From: CAINVV01 sp963663005
GTDB taxonomy: Bacteria > Bacteroidota > Bacteroidia > Bacteroidales > Prolixibacteraceae
Length of the DNA stretch: 64,000 bases
Direction: 5' to 3'
Assembly: GCA_963663005.2 (NCBI GenBank)
Contig: CAXXHH010000003.1
Span: 868,001-932,000, forward strand
The notes under the pieces are model-generated. The model had not been told where the DNA came from, searched no databases, and saw nothing but the letters and a program-made list of their open reading frames with translations. The position numbers were made by a program, and so were the translations under genes. This document shows, piece after piece, positions 25,044 through 33,961 of this stretch (position 1 is the stretch's first letter; each line of letters begins with the position of its first letter).

Positions 25044-26351
25044 TCATTGGCATAGAATTTCCTTATACAACGGATGATTGGATGCAAGATATAATAGTCC
25101 AGCGCTACCTTGGTTTAATTTTTCTTTATTTATTCTCCGCGACAATTCTATTAATGGATACAGTTGAATGTTCCTACTCTCATGGTTTGGCTTAAATTCT
25201 AATTTTGAAAAATTAATATTATCAATTCTTAGTATAAATGACAATTCGTGCCGTAAGGAAACCAGATCTACCGTCGAACCCAAAAATTCAAAGAATGCTT
25301 CCTTTTTCTCGATCATTTTAATTAATTGAGCTACTTTATGATGTTTCAGTATATTTTCTTCTGGAATTCCTTTTTCATTGTGGATATACTCTTCTTCGCC
25401 AAATACTTCTTCAACTAATTCCCGGAAAAGGGCTAATCTAGCAGAGAAATTGTTTCGAAGAATAAATTCGTCGTCATAATTTTGAAATATTTCAAACCCG
25501 CCAGACGGAATGAATTGAAAATAGCCAGGTTTCGCGGCAACATCTTTTGACCGCTTAATAACAAGCACCTTATATCGTTTATCATCATGGTCCTTAAATA
25601 GGATCAAAACCTGAACTCCAAGTAAACAAAAACGATTAATGCCAGAATTTATTACACTTTTCGGCGTTTGGCCTTTATGTATAGAATTTCTCAAGGGCAA
25701 AAAAGATAATACCCTTTCAATGGGTAATGCATCAATATTTTTAATATTTTTTTTGTAAAGTGAAAACAATTCGTATTCAAGGATATGACTTGTGTAAACA
25801 TTCTGCTCATAAGTACCAGTCTTGGCAAAAACGGAAAATATTTGTTCATTTTCATCGAACTTATAGTTTGTAAGCATATATCCTTTTAGTAAAGGCCTTT
25901 TTATCGTATTCCCCAAAATTTTTTTGTACTCCACCTGGATTGGTTTATTGATTTGGAACTTTTCGTCCGTTATTTGTAAGCTCTCTGATTCCAGGAGCTC
26001 TTTAAAGGGGTATTTGTAACATTTACTTGCTGGAATGCAAGTGACAGTATATTCAAAATCTAAAACACATGTAAGTCTGGTTTCAGGATAAATGCGTTTT
26101 AAAATTGATTTCGACCATTTTAGATAGTCTGTTGCACTTAATGTTTCATAGTAACTCTCCCGTTTGTTGTTTATTCTTTTTGCTCGGTAAAGTGGGATAA
26201 AATCAATTAGGCTTTTTATAGGATTTATCTTTTGCACAGAAGTTTTTTCAACAACTTCATTTATTGCATAAATAATTGCAATCGCACCAATGATTTTCCC
26301 TAAAATGGGAATACTAAGAATAAAATTCCATATTTCAGTTAGTGAGCTCAT
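25044..26351 (-). CDS. Membrane-anchored NUDIX-like hydrolase domain protein
   Basis: 435 aa. One N-terminal membrane segment (ILGKIIGAIAIIYAI) and then a long soluble part. Around residues 280-320 a NUDIX-like region appears: FIPSGGFEI, an insertion, then RELVEEVFGEEE. This resembles the REUxEExG core, but it is spaced about nine residues further than usual from the first Gly and has Phe before the Gly. NUDIX enzymes cleave nucleoside diphosphates linked to another group. A membrane-tethered divergent NUDIX in an accessory region recalls nucleotide-signal or conflict systems, but that is inference. It stands alone, on the minus strand, in AT-rich sequence just outside the tRNA island. Confidence 0.7.
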   Translation of the reverse strand: MSSLTEIWNFILSIPILGKIIGAIAIIYAINEVVEKTSVQKINPIKSLIDFIPLYRAKRINNKRESYYETLSATDYLKWSKSILKRIYPETRLTCVLDFEYTVTCIPASKCYKYPFKELLESESLQITDEKFQINKPIQVEYKKILGNTIKRPLLKGYMLTNYKFDENEQIFSVFAKTGTYEQNVYTSHILEYELFSLYKKNIKNIDALPIERVLSFLPLRNSIHKGQTPKSVINSGINRFCLLGVQVLILFKDHDDKRYKVLVIKRSKDVAAKPGYFQFIPSGGFEIFQNYDDEFILRNNFSARLALFRELVEEVFGEEEYIHNEKGIPEENILKHHKVAQLIKMIEKKEAFFEFLGSTVDLVSLRHELSFILRIDNINFSKLEFKPNHESRNIQLYPLIELSRRINKEKLNQGSAGLLYLASNHPLYKEILCQ

Positions 26352-26616
26352 GGAATAAGAATTAAATTAGGTATTTATAAATTTACATAACGACGCAATA
26401 AACATTAGTGGTAAGAATTTCTTCGCTTGTTCAAGCATTTCTTTGAAAAGGTTTCCTTCATTCATTGCTGTTTATAAAAGTATTCATTGCCATTTCATAC
26501 CATTGGTGGACTTAAATAATATTTTGCTTCAATTTCTGCTTTTGCACTACTGACTCTTTAATAAATCCGTCTAAAGCAGGTTTTCGAATAAAGGACAATT
26601 CAAGACAGAACTCACG

Positions 26617-28083
26617 TTATTCACGATGTTTCCGAAAGTCTATCATACCTTTGAATCGACGATCGATAGTGGAGACAGGGGTTACTTTTACGGATTTCAC
26701 TGTCTGTTGCTTAGAAGAGGCTTTAAACGATCCTCCTGAAATGTGGTAGACAGCCTGTGCCAGACAAGCATCATTCGTGTCCCCCCAAGGCAACCAGAAA
26801 GAGTCGTAGGCTAATACCCCGGGATATTTAGTAGTTCCTGGAGTCATTCCGGAATAATAGCCGCCTTCCATATTTGCATTTACAGTTTCGAACGAAACAG
26901 CGTAAAGATCATATCCTTCTTTAGTAGTTGTTTGTTCTTCAGTATATCCTATCGGCGTGCACCAGAAACCACAGGGTTTACCGTATGTAGTCTGACCAAT
27001 TAAAAATATATTGCCTTTATAATAAGGCAGCAAATTATTTATAAGTAACTCGGATGCAGACGCAGTACCATCACTCACAATAAAATAGATTGTAGTAGGC
27101 TGAAAAGTGTTTGATTTATTAAAATTGACGAATAGCTTTTCATTCCGACTGACATAGTATTGCGTTAAGTCCGTATTCAGTTTATTGGTATACATCATTT
27201 TACCATTTGCATCCGTAGGAGCAAGCATACTGCTTAGCTTCTCGCAGGTTGCTACAGATCCCCCACCATTATAGCGCAGGTCAACGATTAGATCCTTAAC
27301 ATTGTTGGCTTGAAAATTCCCGATGATATTCGTTAGCTCCGTTTGTGAACTTTCGCCTAAGAACTGATTAAAGACGACATATCCCACGTTCTTTGTTCCC
27401 ACCTTAAGTACAGCATCGCACAACACGCTGTTTATAGTATATGAACCCACATTTAGGGAAGTGGTAAAAGTAGTTCCATCGGGCCTTTTAAAACCAAAAG
27501 ATGCAGAGCTGGAGTAGAAAAGAGCATTCACCAAATTGGTATAACCTAATGAAGTAGGAACCATATAACCATCACTACCAACCTCGGGGTGAACCGCTCC
27601 ACTGCCATTGATACTTACAATTTCAAATGTACGTGCCACACCTGCCACACCTGCAGGAGAGTTTTTGTAGACATAGGTCACATAAAAAGATACCTGGTTT
27701 GAGGAATTATAAGCAGCAGTTACCATAAAGCCATAATCTCCACTGGAAGTTCCCTGATTTATTGTACCACTTAATTTGCCTATCTTATCTAAAAAGCTAT
27801 AATGGTCAATAGCCTGCCCTGTCTCGGCATTTATCTTTAAACCCGAAAGGTACTCAAGCGCCTTTTCGGCTGTGGGATATTTTGTAGTATCCAGTGTGGC
27901 AGGCAGCGCATCATTCCATAAATAAATGGTTTGCATAGCTGAAAATACCTCCGAAGTCCATCTCTGTTGCGGAGTTAAAACGGGTATCACCTCTTTATCA
28001 TCCTTCTTACAGGAATAAAAAACAAATAAGAAAAGGAAGAGGAACATTATTCCTACTCTGAATTTCGAAAGCTTGCTTTCCAT
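26617..28083 (-). CDS. S41-family peptidase lipoprotein (C-terminal processing protease type)
   Basis: 488 aa from the Met at 28083; a start seven codons earlier (28104) is possible but has a weaker signal peptide. The lipobox-like FYSC near residue 24 with SCKKDD following suggests an outer-membrane lipoprotein. A PDZ-like part (AGVAGVARTFEIVSING) precedes the S41 core: DLRYNGGG, catalytic Ser in SDGTASASEL and Lys in TTYGKP. It should cleave proteins or peptides in the periplasm or at the surface. No partner gene is nearby. Confidence 0.88.
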   Translation of the reverse strand: MESKLSKFRVGIMFLFLFLFVFYSCKKDDKEVIPVLTPQQRWTSEVFSAMQTIYLWNDALPATLDTTKYPTAEKALEYLSGLKINAETGQAIDHYSFLDKIGKLSGTINQGTSSGDYGFMVTAAYNSSNQVSFYVTYVYKNSPAGVAGVARTFEIVSINGSGAVHPEVGSDGYMVPTSLGYTNLVNALFYSSSASFGFKRPDGTTFTTSLNVGSYTINSVLCDAVLKVGTKNVGYVVFNQFLGESSQTELTNIIGNFQANNVKDLIVDLRYNGGGSVATCEKLSSMLAPTDANGKMMYTNKLNTDLTQYYVSRNEKLFVNFNKSNTFQPTTIYFIVSDGTASASELLINNLLPYYKGNIFLIGQTTYGKPCGFWCTPIGYTEEQTTTKEGYDLYAVSFETVNANMEGGYYSGMTPGTTKYPGVLAYDSFWLPWGDTNDACLAQAVYHISGGSFKASSKQQTVKSVKVTPVSTIDRRFKGMIDFRKHRE

Positions 28084-28104
28084 AGGTATATGATTAGGGT
28101 TCAC

Positions 28105-28549
28105 TGATCAATTCAAAGGTAGTGAAAATTTCCCGTTCCATTCGTTTGCCACACATTTGCTCGAAAGTGGTACGGATATTCGTTATACTCAGCAGTTAAT
28201 AGGGCACAACTGTACAAATACCACGTTGATTTATAACCATATAACCCCGACAGCACTCCAGAAGATTGCTAGTCCGTTGGATAATTTAGCACTTGGTACT
28301 TTTGGAATTAAAAAAATACAAAATAAGCGCTAAAAAGTCATATTTTCTAGAAAATAGCTGTTACCTTCGATATGACCTAATTCGAATTAGTCTGTTGAGG
28401 ATTAAAAAAGTACGACCAATTGAAATCAATCGATAACCGTAAAAGTGCCGTAAGCCTTTCGATACATACTAGTTAGCGGTCAGGCTAAAAACGACACCAC
28501 ACAACCAAAACAAGCTACTTGGCAAAGACATTTTTAAACAAAGAATAAT
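28105..28549. other. AT-rich gap before the TIR-like/STAND gene
   Basis: About 445 bp with no gene. At 28472-28480 the motif GTTAGCGGT lies about 70 bp before the start codon; its exact complement follows the gene at 32448-32456. Confidence 0.55.
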
Positions 28550-31500
28550 ATGAAGTTGAAAATTTTTTACTCTTGGCAGATAACAACCAACACTAAATAC
28601 AATAAAAATTTCATATTAACCTGTATTGAAAAAGCTGTCAGGAAGGCAAATAAAAAGCCAGAATTAAAGGAGATAGAGTTTGTAATTCTTGAAGGCGTCA
28701 GAGGTGAGCCTGGTTCACCCCAAGTTGCTTCTAAAATCACAGATGAAAGAATCCCAAATTCTGACATTTTCATTGCAGACCTTTCTGTAATTAATCATAT
28801 TAATGGGTTTAAAAAATTTGTACGCAAGATTGTAAACGACAAATTCAAGCCATTTCAGAACAATAATGTAATTAACGAACACGGTGTGGCAAATAATGCC
28901 ATTGGGCTGGAAAAAATGATTGGCGTTTTGAATAGTGAATATGGTTCACCCAATGAAAACCCGGAAAATATTCCCTTTGATTTAAGACATATCCGATTTC
29001 CAATTGAATACAAATATTCTGAAAAGACTAAAGACAAAGATAAAATGCAAACAGATTTTGTCAATGATTTAGCAAATGCAATTAAAGACACAGCAATATC
29101 AGCCTTAAAAAGTCAAAAAAGTAAATTTTACCCCTTACAAGTATGGAGAGATTGGGAAAATTCCATACTAACACTACATCCATTTATTCCGAATGATAAG
29201 ACAAAAGAAATAACGGATTTGGTACTTGCTGGTTTAGACAATAATAATCAAACAATAAGAATTTTAGGGTTGTCTGGATTAGGTAAAACTAGAAACTTAT
29301 TAGAAATATTTAGACCTATTAATTCTGATGATAATTCGATTTTGCTTTCAAGTCGAGTACTTTACTTAAATTGTAACTTATACCCGAATGCAGATTACCA
29401 AAATATTGTTTCAAAAGCTATTTCAGAGCAAACGGACCCAATTCTTATTTTAGATAACTGCCCAATCTCAGTTCACAGACAACTACTTCAACTTATAAAT
29501 AGAATAGGAAATAAAGCTTCTTTAATATCTCTCGATTCTAATCCTGAAGAAATTGAGAATGATAAAGTAAATGGTGTAAATTATATAATAATAAGAAAAG
29601 AGGAACTATCATCAGTTGTTGACGAGTTGCTCTCAAGTAGATTCAACAACTTAGATGAAGAAAGTAGAAAAAAAATAAAGGAATTTTCACAAGGAATCCC
29701 CCTAATGGCTGTTCTATTAGGCGAAAGTGTAAGTAATGGAGAAGAATTCATTGGCAAGCTAGATGACAAAGATTTGTTGGATAAACTTCTTGGGACAAAA
29801 GGCAAAGAGCAAGAGTGGCGAAGTATTCTAAAGTCCTGCTCAATGTTTAGTTATTTTGGTTTTGAGAACGAACTCGAATTTCAATATAAATTTATAGCTA
29901 CAAATCAAAATATTACTATTTCAAATAATACAGAACAAGTAAGAATTAGTACATTCTTAGAAGTCGTTAGGCATTTTAAGGCTAGAGAAATTTTTGAAAA
30001 ACAAGGACGATATTTGAGTATTAGACCTTTCCCACTTTCAATGGCATTAGCAGTTGAATGGCTGGATACTTGTACGTCTGATAGAATGCTACAAGTTATT
30101 GCAGATATCTCAAATCTTGAAGAGCCACATAGAAAGAACTTGATAAATTCACTTGCTGAGCAAATGAAATACCTTGATTACAATGAAAAGGCTGTAGAAA
30201 TTGTTGAAAAAATTGTAGGAGCTCAAAGCCCTTTCGATAACGCGGAAGTTTTAAATACAGAGTTGGGTTCACGCCTCTTCCGCTCTTTCGTAGAAGTGAA
30301 TCCCATTGCTGTTTCTCAAAATTTCAAACGTCAGTTTTTCAATAAATCTACTGAGGAATTATTGAAAATAGAAACAGGACGAAGAAATATAGTTTGGACT
30401 TTGGAAAAATTGTGTTTTGACAAAAGAACATTTTCTGATAGTGTTAAAGTTCTTTTACAATTTGCAATTGCAGAAAACGAAACTTGGGCAAATAATGCCT
30501 CAAGCCAGTTTTTACATCTGTTTAATATACATCTTTCGGGAACAGAAGCTGATTTGGGTGAACGGTGGAAAATAATTGAATGGTTGTTGAATAAAGAAGA
30601 TAAAGACTATTATGATTTTGCAGTTAGAGCGATGAAGATAGGTTTGAATTTTGGACATGCAAGTAGAATGGGCGGTGCAGAGCAACAAGGTAGCAGAAGA
30701 TTAGTTGACAACAATCCAACTTGGAAAGAAATAGATGAATATTGGAGAAACATTCTCAATAAACTACTTGAAATCATTAAATCAAAAAATGAATATTCTG
30801 ATTTAGCAAGTGAAACTATCGCAAATAGCACAAGAACTATGTTTCATATAGGTATGGGGAAATTGATATTACCCTATTTGAAAGAAATTTCAGAATTAAA
30901 AAACAATGATTGGGGTAGTGGCTTAAAAGGATTGAAGTTTGCAAGGAAATATGAAAAACATTCTATCCCTGAAAAACAACTTGAAGAAATAAACAGCTTA
31001 GTTGAGTTGCTAACCAAGACAGATTTTTCAACTAAGTATTTGACATTATCAAACTCTTATCATTTGGATAATGACGAAACCTACTCAAGTGAAAAAGTAA
31101 TTGAAGCAATTATAAATTTGGCTGATGAATTTATTTCAAGCGAGATTTCTTGGGAAGAAACCTTCCCCGCGTTTTATAAAAATCAACAAGTTTTTTCTTT
31201 TCATTTTGGTAAACGATTATCTGAATTGCTGAAGGATGATAAAACTAAAATCAATCGTTTTATAGATTACTCTTTAGAAATTATTTCACAGATACCACAA
31301 GAAGAAAGAAATTATACAGTTCTTGGTGGTTTCATTGCTAACTCATGTGATGAAATAAAAAAGGATTTTTATTCAAGATTGTCTCAATCTTCTGAATTTA
31401 ACAGACAATTATTTTACTTCTTATCCATTGATAAATCAGGCAAAGAATACTTTGAATTGTTGTTTCGCTTAATCGACAACAAGGTTTATGATGTAAACAG

Positions 31501-32395
31501 TTTCTACACTTTTACATATAGCAATTCTTTAACACAATTAAGTCTTGAAGAATTAAATTCTTTCAGCGAAAAATTATTTGCATACGGTGATGACGGTTAT
31601 GCTGTTGTTTTTGATTTGTTTGCTGACCTTAGTTATGGAGACGAAGCGAAGAAAAAAGCACTTATGCCAATTTGCAAAAAGTGCATTATAAAATTAGGCT
31701 TCAACCGAAAGTTTAAGCGACAATTAGACGATTATAAATGGACAGAAGTCATTTCATTAATATTATCTGACGAAAGGGAAGTTGACTTTGCTAGATTTAT
31801 AAACAAATCGGTAATAGTATCTATCACATGGGAGAATTCATATCATCTTGACCATTACATTCAACGAGTTTATGAAATATTATTGAAAGTTCATTTCAAT
31901 TCAATTTGGCCTGACTTATCAGATGCATTGCTCTCTAGCGAAGAAAAATACATCACATTTTATGGACTAAAACATATTTTGGGTTCTCATATTGGTGGTG
32001 TTGGTAGAAGTGTTGGTGTCTTATTTGACGGTGACATTGATTCTATTTTTAATTGGTGTGCAAACAATAAACCACATGCTCCTTCGAGGATAGCTGAACT
32101 GACACCAATTTTTGAGAACAACAATACAGACTATGCAAAATGGCATCCAGTCGCACTTAGACTTATAGACGAGTATGGTGACATAAAAGAAGTTCTTAGT
32201 AATCTAAGTTCTAATATGGGGACATATTCTTGGACAGGTTCTGTTGTTCCTTTCCTTGAATCTAAAAAGGGGCTATTTAAGCAATTAACCAACCACAAGA
32301 CGGAATTAGTAAGGGAATGGGCAACATCTTACATTGGCTATCTTGACAAAGATATTGAAGCAGAAAGAAATAGAGACGCAGAACATTTCATTTGA
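28550..32395 (+). CDS. TIR-like domain plus STAND NTPase, candidate anti-phage protein
   Basis: 1281 aa. Residues 1-155 form a TIR-like Rossmann domain: IFYSWQ (5-10), a Glu followed by GVRGEPGSP (49-58), SDIFIADLS (71-79) and IPFDLRHIRFP (141-151). This pattern is known from TIR-like effectors of bacterial defence. A P-loop NTPase follows, with Walker A GLSGLGKT (240-247) and Walker B ILILDNC (Asp 302), then an EFSQGIPL-type STAND helix. The remaining 850 residues are helical and probably form a repeat sensor. The order effector, NTPase, sensor is that of Avs/NLR-like proteins that detect phage and deplete a nucleotide such as NAD. The gene is far more AT-rich than the core genes, which points to transfer. 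Substrate and trigger are inferred, not seen. Confidence 0.8.
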   Translation: MKLKIFYSWQITTNTKYNKNFILTCIEKAVRKANKKPELKEIEFVILEGVRGEPGSPQVASKITDERIPNSDIFIADLSVINHINGFKKFVRKIVNDKFKPFQNNNVINEHGVANNAIGLEKMIGVLNSEYGSPNENPENIPFDLRHIRFPIEYKYSEKTKDKDKMQTDFVNDLANAIKDTAISALKSQKSKFYPLQVWRDWENSILTLHPFIPNDKTKEITDLVLAGLDNNNQTIRILGLSGLGKTRNLLEIFRPINSDDNSILLSSRVLYLNCNLYPNADYQNIVSKAISEQTDPILILDNCPISVHRQLLQLINRIGNKASLISLDSNPEEIENDKVNGVNYIIIRKEELSSVVDELLSSRFNNLDEESRKKIKEFSQGIPLMAVLLGESVSNGEEFIGKLDDKDLLDKLLGTKGKEQEWRSILKSCSMFSYFGFENELEFQYKFIATNQNITISNNTEQVRISTFLEVVRHFKAREIFEKQGRYLSIRPFPLSMALAVEWLDTCTSDRMLQVIADISNLEEPHRKNLINSLAEQMKYLDYNEKAVEIVEKIVGAQSPFDNAEVLNTELGSRLFRSFVEVNPIAVSQNFKRQFFNKSTEELLKIETGRRNIVWTLEKLCFDKRTFSDSVKVLLQFAIAENETWANNASSQFLHLFNIHLSGTEADLGERWKIIEWLLNKEDKDYYDFAVRAMKIGLNFGHASRMGGAEQQGSRRLVDNNPTWKEIDEYWRNILNKLLEIIKSKNEYSDLASETIANSTRTMFHIGMGKLILPYLKEISELKNNDWGSGLKGLKFARKYEKHSIPEKQLEEINSLVELLTKTDFSTKYLTLSNSYHLDNDETYSSEKVIEAIINLADEFISSEISWEETFPAFYKNQQVFSFHFGKRLSELLKDDKTKINRFIDYSLEIISQIPQEERNYTVLGGFIANSCDEIKKDFYSRLSQSSEFNRQLFYFLSIDKSGKEYFELLFRLIDNKVYDVNSFYTFTYSNSLTQLSLEELNSFSEKLFAYGDDGYAVVFDLFADLSYGDEAKKKALMPICKKCIIKLGFNRKFKRQLDDYKWTEVISLILSDEREVDFARFINKSVIVSITWENSYHLDHYIQRVYEILLKVHFNSIWPDLSDALLSSEEKYITFYGLKHILGSHIGGVGRSVGVLFDGDIDSIFNWCANNKPHAPSRIAELTPIFENNNTDYAKWHPVALRLIDEYGDIKEVLSNLSSNMGTYSWTGSVVPFLESKKGLFKQLTNHKTELVREWATSYIGYLDKDIEAERNRDAEHFI

Positions 32396-32444
32396 AAAAT
32401 AGCATGACAAAAATGGAAAACAAAACGACAATGAGAGAAAAGCC

Positions 32445-32570
32445 CGAACCGCTAACATCGCATATAAAACATTTGGCAGTCAGCAGGTTATCGAGCGTTT
32501 TAGCTCGTATCAAAAGCAGTTGCAACTTGACCGGAAAGTGACTCGAAATGCCAAACGTTTCATATACGGA
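32445..32570. repeat. attC-like imperfect palindrome after the STAND gene
   Basis: CGCATATAAAACATTTGGCA (32459-32478) pairs with TGCCAAACGTTTCATATACG (32549-32568), about 17 of 20 with G-T pairs, around a 70-bp centre containing the small hairpin TCGAGC/GCTCGT. Just before the left arm is ACCGCTAAC (32448-32456), the complement of the GTTAGCGGT upstream of the gene. It resembles the folded site of an integron cassette, but no GTTRRRY box closes its right end. Confidence 0.6.
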
Positions 32571-32589
32571 ACCTTTTCATTCATGAGAT

Positions 32590-32982
32590 TTAAACCGTCG
32601 GAATTTTTTCTTCCACCAATTTGAGGTTTGCTTTATCGTAATAAGTGCATGTCAGGCTCTTTAGATCAACTGTCCATTTTTCGACGCCTGTTTCTGCTGA
32701 ATGACCACAAAATGTAGGGTAATCAGTTTGCCCTTGCTGATGAATTTTCAAGTACTTTTTGAACCTTTCCAGGTCACTCTCGTCGTTTACGGTTAAGGCC
32801 GAATAATTGGCTCCTGATTGTATTTGATAATTGCTGTCTCCAAAAAATATTTCATGGCCATCACTGACAAAAGTGTCATATTTGGTTACGCCAAGTTTTA
32901 TCAGCTCCTGGATATAGGCAGGAAAGTCCGCCCCGGATTTTACTCTTGAATGTGCTTGCTGTATATCTGTTAGTTGAAACAT
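32590..32982 (-). CDS. DUF1398 family protein (YbcV-like)
   Basis: 130 aa, soluble. The pattern ADFPAYIQELIKLGVTKYDT, then GHEIFFG and the C-terminal VEKWTVDLKSLTCTYYD match the DUF1398/YbcV family. Its function is unknown; members occur singly in many bacteria. It converges on the STAND gene and stands 195 bp from it. Confidence 0.8.
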   Translation of the reverse strand: MFQLTDIQQAHSRVKSGADFPAYIQELIKLGVTKYDTFVSDGHEIFFGDSNYQIQSGANYSALTVNDESDLERFKKYLKIHQQGQTDYPTFCGHSAETGVEKWTVDLKSLTCTYYDKANLKLVEEKIPTV

Positions 32983-33583
32983 ATGTCAAAATTTAAATGT
33001 GTTAAATCAAAGAATAATTTAAAGTAACTAATCGTGTGAGCCATCTTTGTTGCCTTACCTGTAAGACCAGATAATACTGTCAAACAGCTCATCTAATAAT
33101 AAAAACAAGGTATTGACGAAAGTAATTACGAGATAACCTGTAATAAGGTTTTGGAAAGTTTCAAAAAGGTCATTTGCTATTGCTTCAGGATCATTCGATG
33201 AATTAAAATCCAACACACAATTCCCCATTCACAAGCAACAATACATTAAAACGACCATCCCTAACGCCCCTGGAATCGTCTTATCAAGTGGAAGGAGGTC
33301 CCTATTCGCTTCAGAACAACAGATAAAAACCCAAATTCATAACACCTTAATCATAATTAAAAATCTTATAATCAACATCTTAATTCAATCCATGTTCCTA
33401 AATCAAAATTTTAACTAATTTTAATAGTATATAAACTATATATTATAGTTATACTCCCAAAACATTTAGTTATACTTGTATGAAAATTTTACTTTATGAA
33501 ATACCCATGGACAACTTTCGCTCCAACCAAAAATGGATCTGTGGGTATCCTGTCAGACCATTACTAAAACAAATTATATACTG
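32983..33583. other. Intergenic region before blaI with operator-like dyad
   Basis: About 600 bp, strongly AT-rich in the right half. The only clear structure is the dyad at 33426-33455, listed separately. A possible in-frame extension of the BlaI reading to 33533 is not supported by family length. Confidence 0.55.
33426..33455. promoter_or_regulatory. Putative BlaI operator
   Basis: AACTATA-TAT-TATAGTT (33434-33450) is a perfect 7-bp dyad, and AGTATA/TATACT flank it at 33426 and 33450, slightly off-centre. BlaI/MecI repressors bind TACA/TGTA-type dyads and usually control their own operon. This one lies 130 bp before the blaI start, so it is a plausible autoregulatory site. Confidence 0.5.
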
Positions 33584-33961
33584 ATGAAACACCTTACAAA
33601 CAGAGAAGAGGAGATCATGGAAATCTTCTGGTGTAAAGGAGCAATCTATGTCAAAGATGTAGTTGTGGCATTAACCGATGATCCTAAACCTCACTACAAT
33701 ACCATTTCAACTATTGTTCGTGGCCTTGAAGAGAAGGGATTTCTGGATCACGAACAGTTCGGAAATACATACCGCTATTTCCCGATTATTTCCAGAGAAG
33801 AATTCAGCAAGAATAGCATCAAGAATATGGTAGGCAAGTACTTCAACAAATCATACTCATCTGTCGTGTCCATGTTCGTGGAAGAAGAAAACATTACCCT
33901 TGAAGAAATTCAAGATTTAATCAGACAAGCCAAGTCGACTAAAAATCAAAATAATGAATAA
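33584..33961 (+). CDS. BlaI/MecI/CopY-family transcriptional repressor
   Basis: 125 aa from the ATG at 33584 (MKHLTNREEEIMEIFW is the usual family start). A winged-helix domain (HYNTISTIVRGLEEKGFLDHE) is followed by the dimerisation helices (NKSYSSVVSMFVEEENITLEEIQ). Such repressors are cut or released when the partner M56 membrane protease is activated. The partner gene overlaps it by 8 bp. The controlled genes beyond the pair itself are unknown; no true beta-lactamase lies next to it. Confidence 0.92.
   Translation: MKHLTNREEEIMEIFWCKGAIYVKDVVVALTDDPKPHYNTISTIVRGLEEKGFLDHEQFGNTYRYFPIISREEFSKNSIKNMVGKYFNKSYSSVVSMFVEEENITLEEIQDLIRQAKSTKNQNNE

Noticed and set aside
25044..32395. A joint NUDIX, S41 protease and STAND defence operon
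   Set aside because: The first two genes are on the opposite strand, with gaps of about 265 and 445 bp. Nothing ties them to the STAND gene beyond proximity.
32445..32570. A canonical integron attC site
   Set aside because: The palindrome has attC-like arms, but the right end lacks a GTTRRRY box and no integron integrase is in the window. It is kept only as attC-like.
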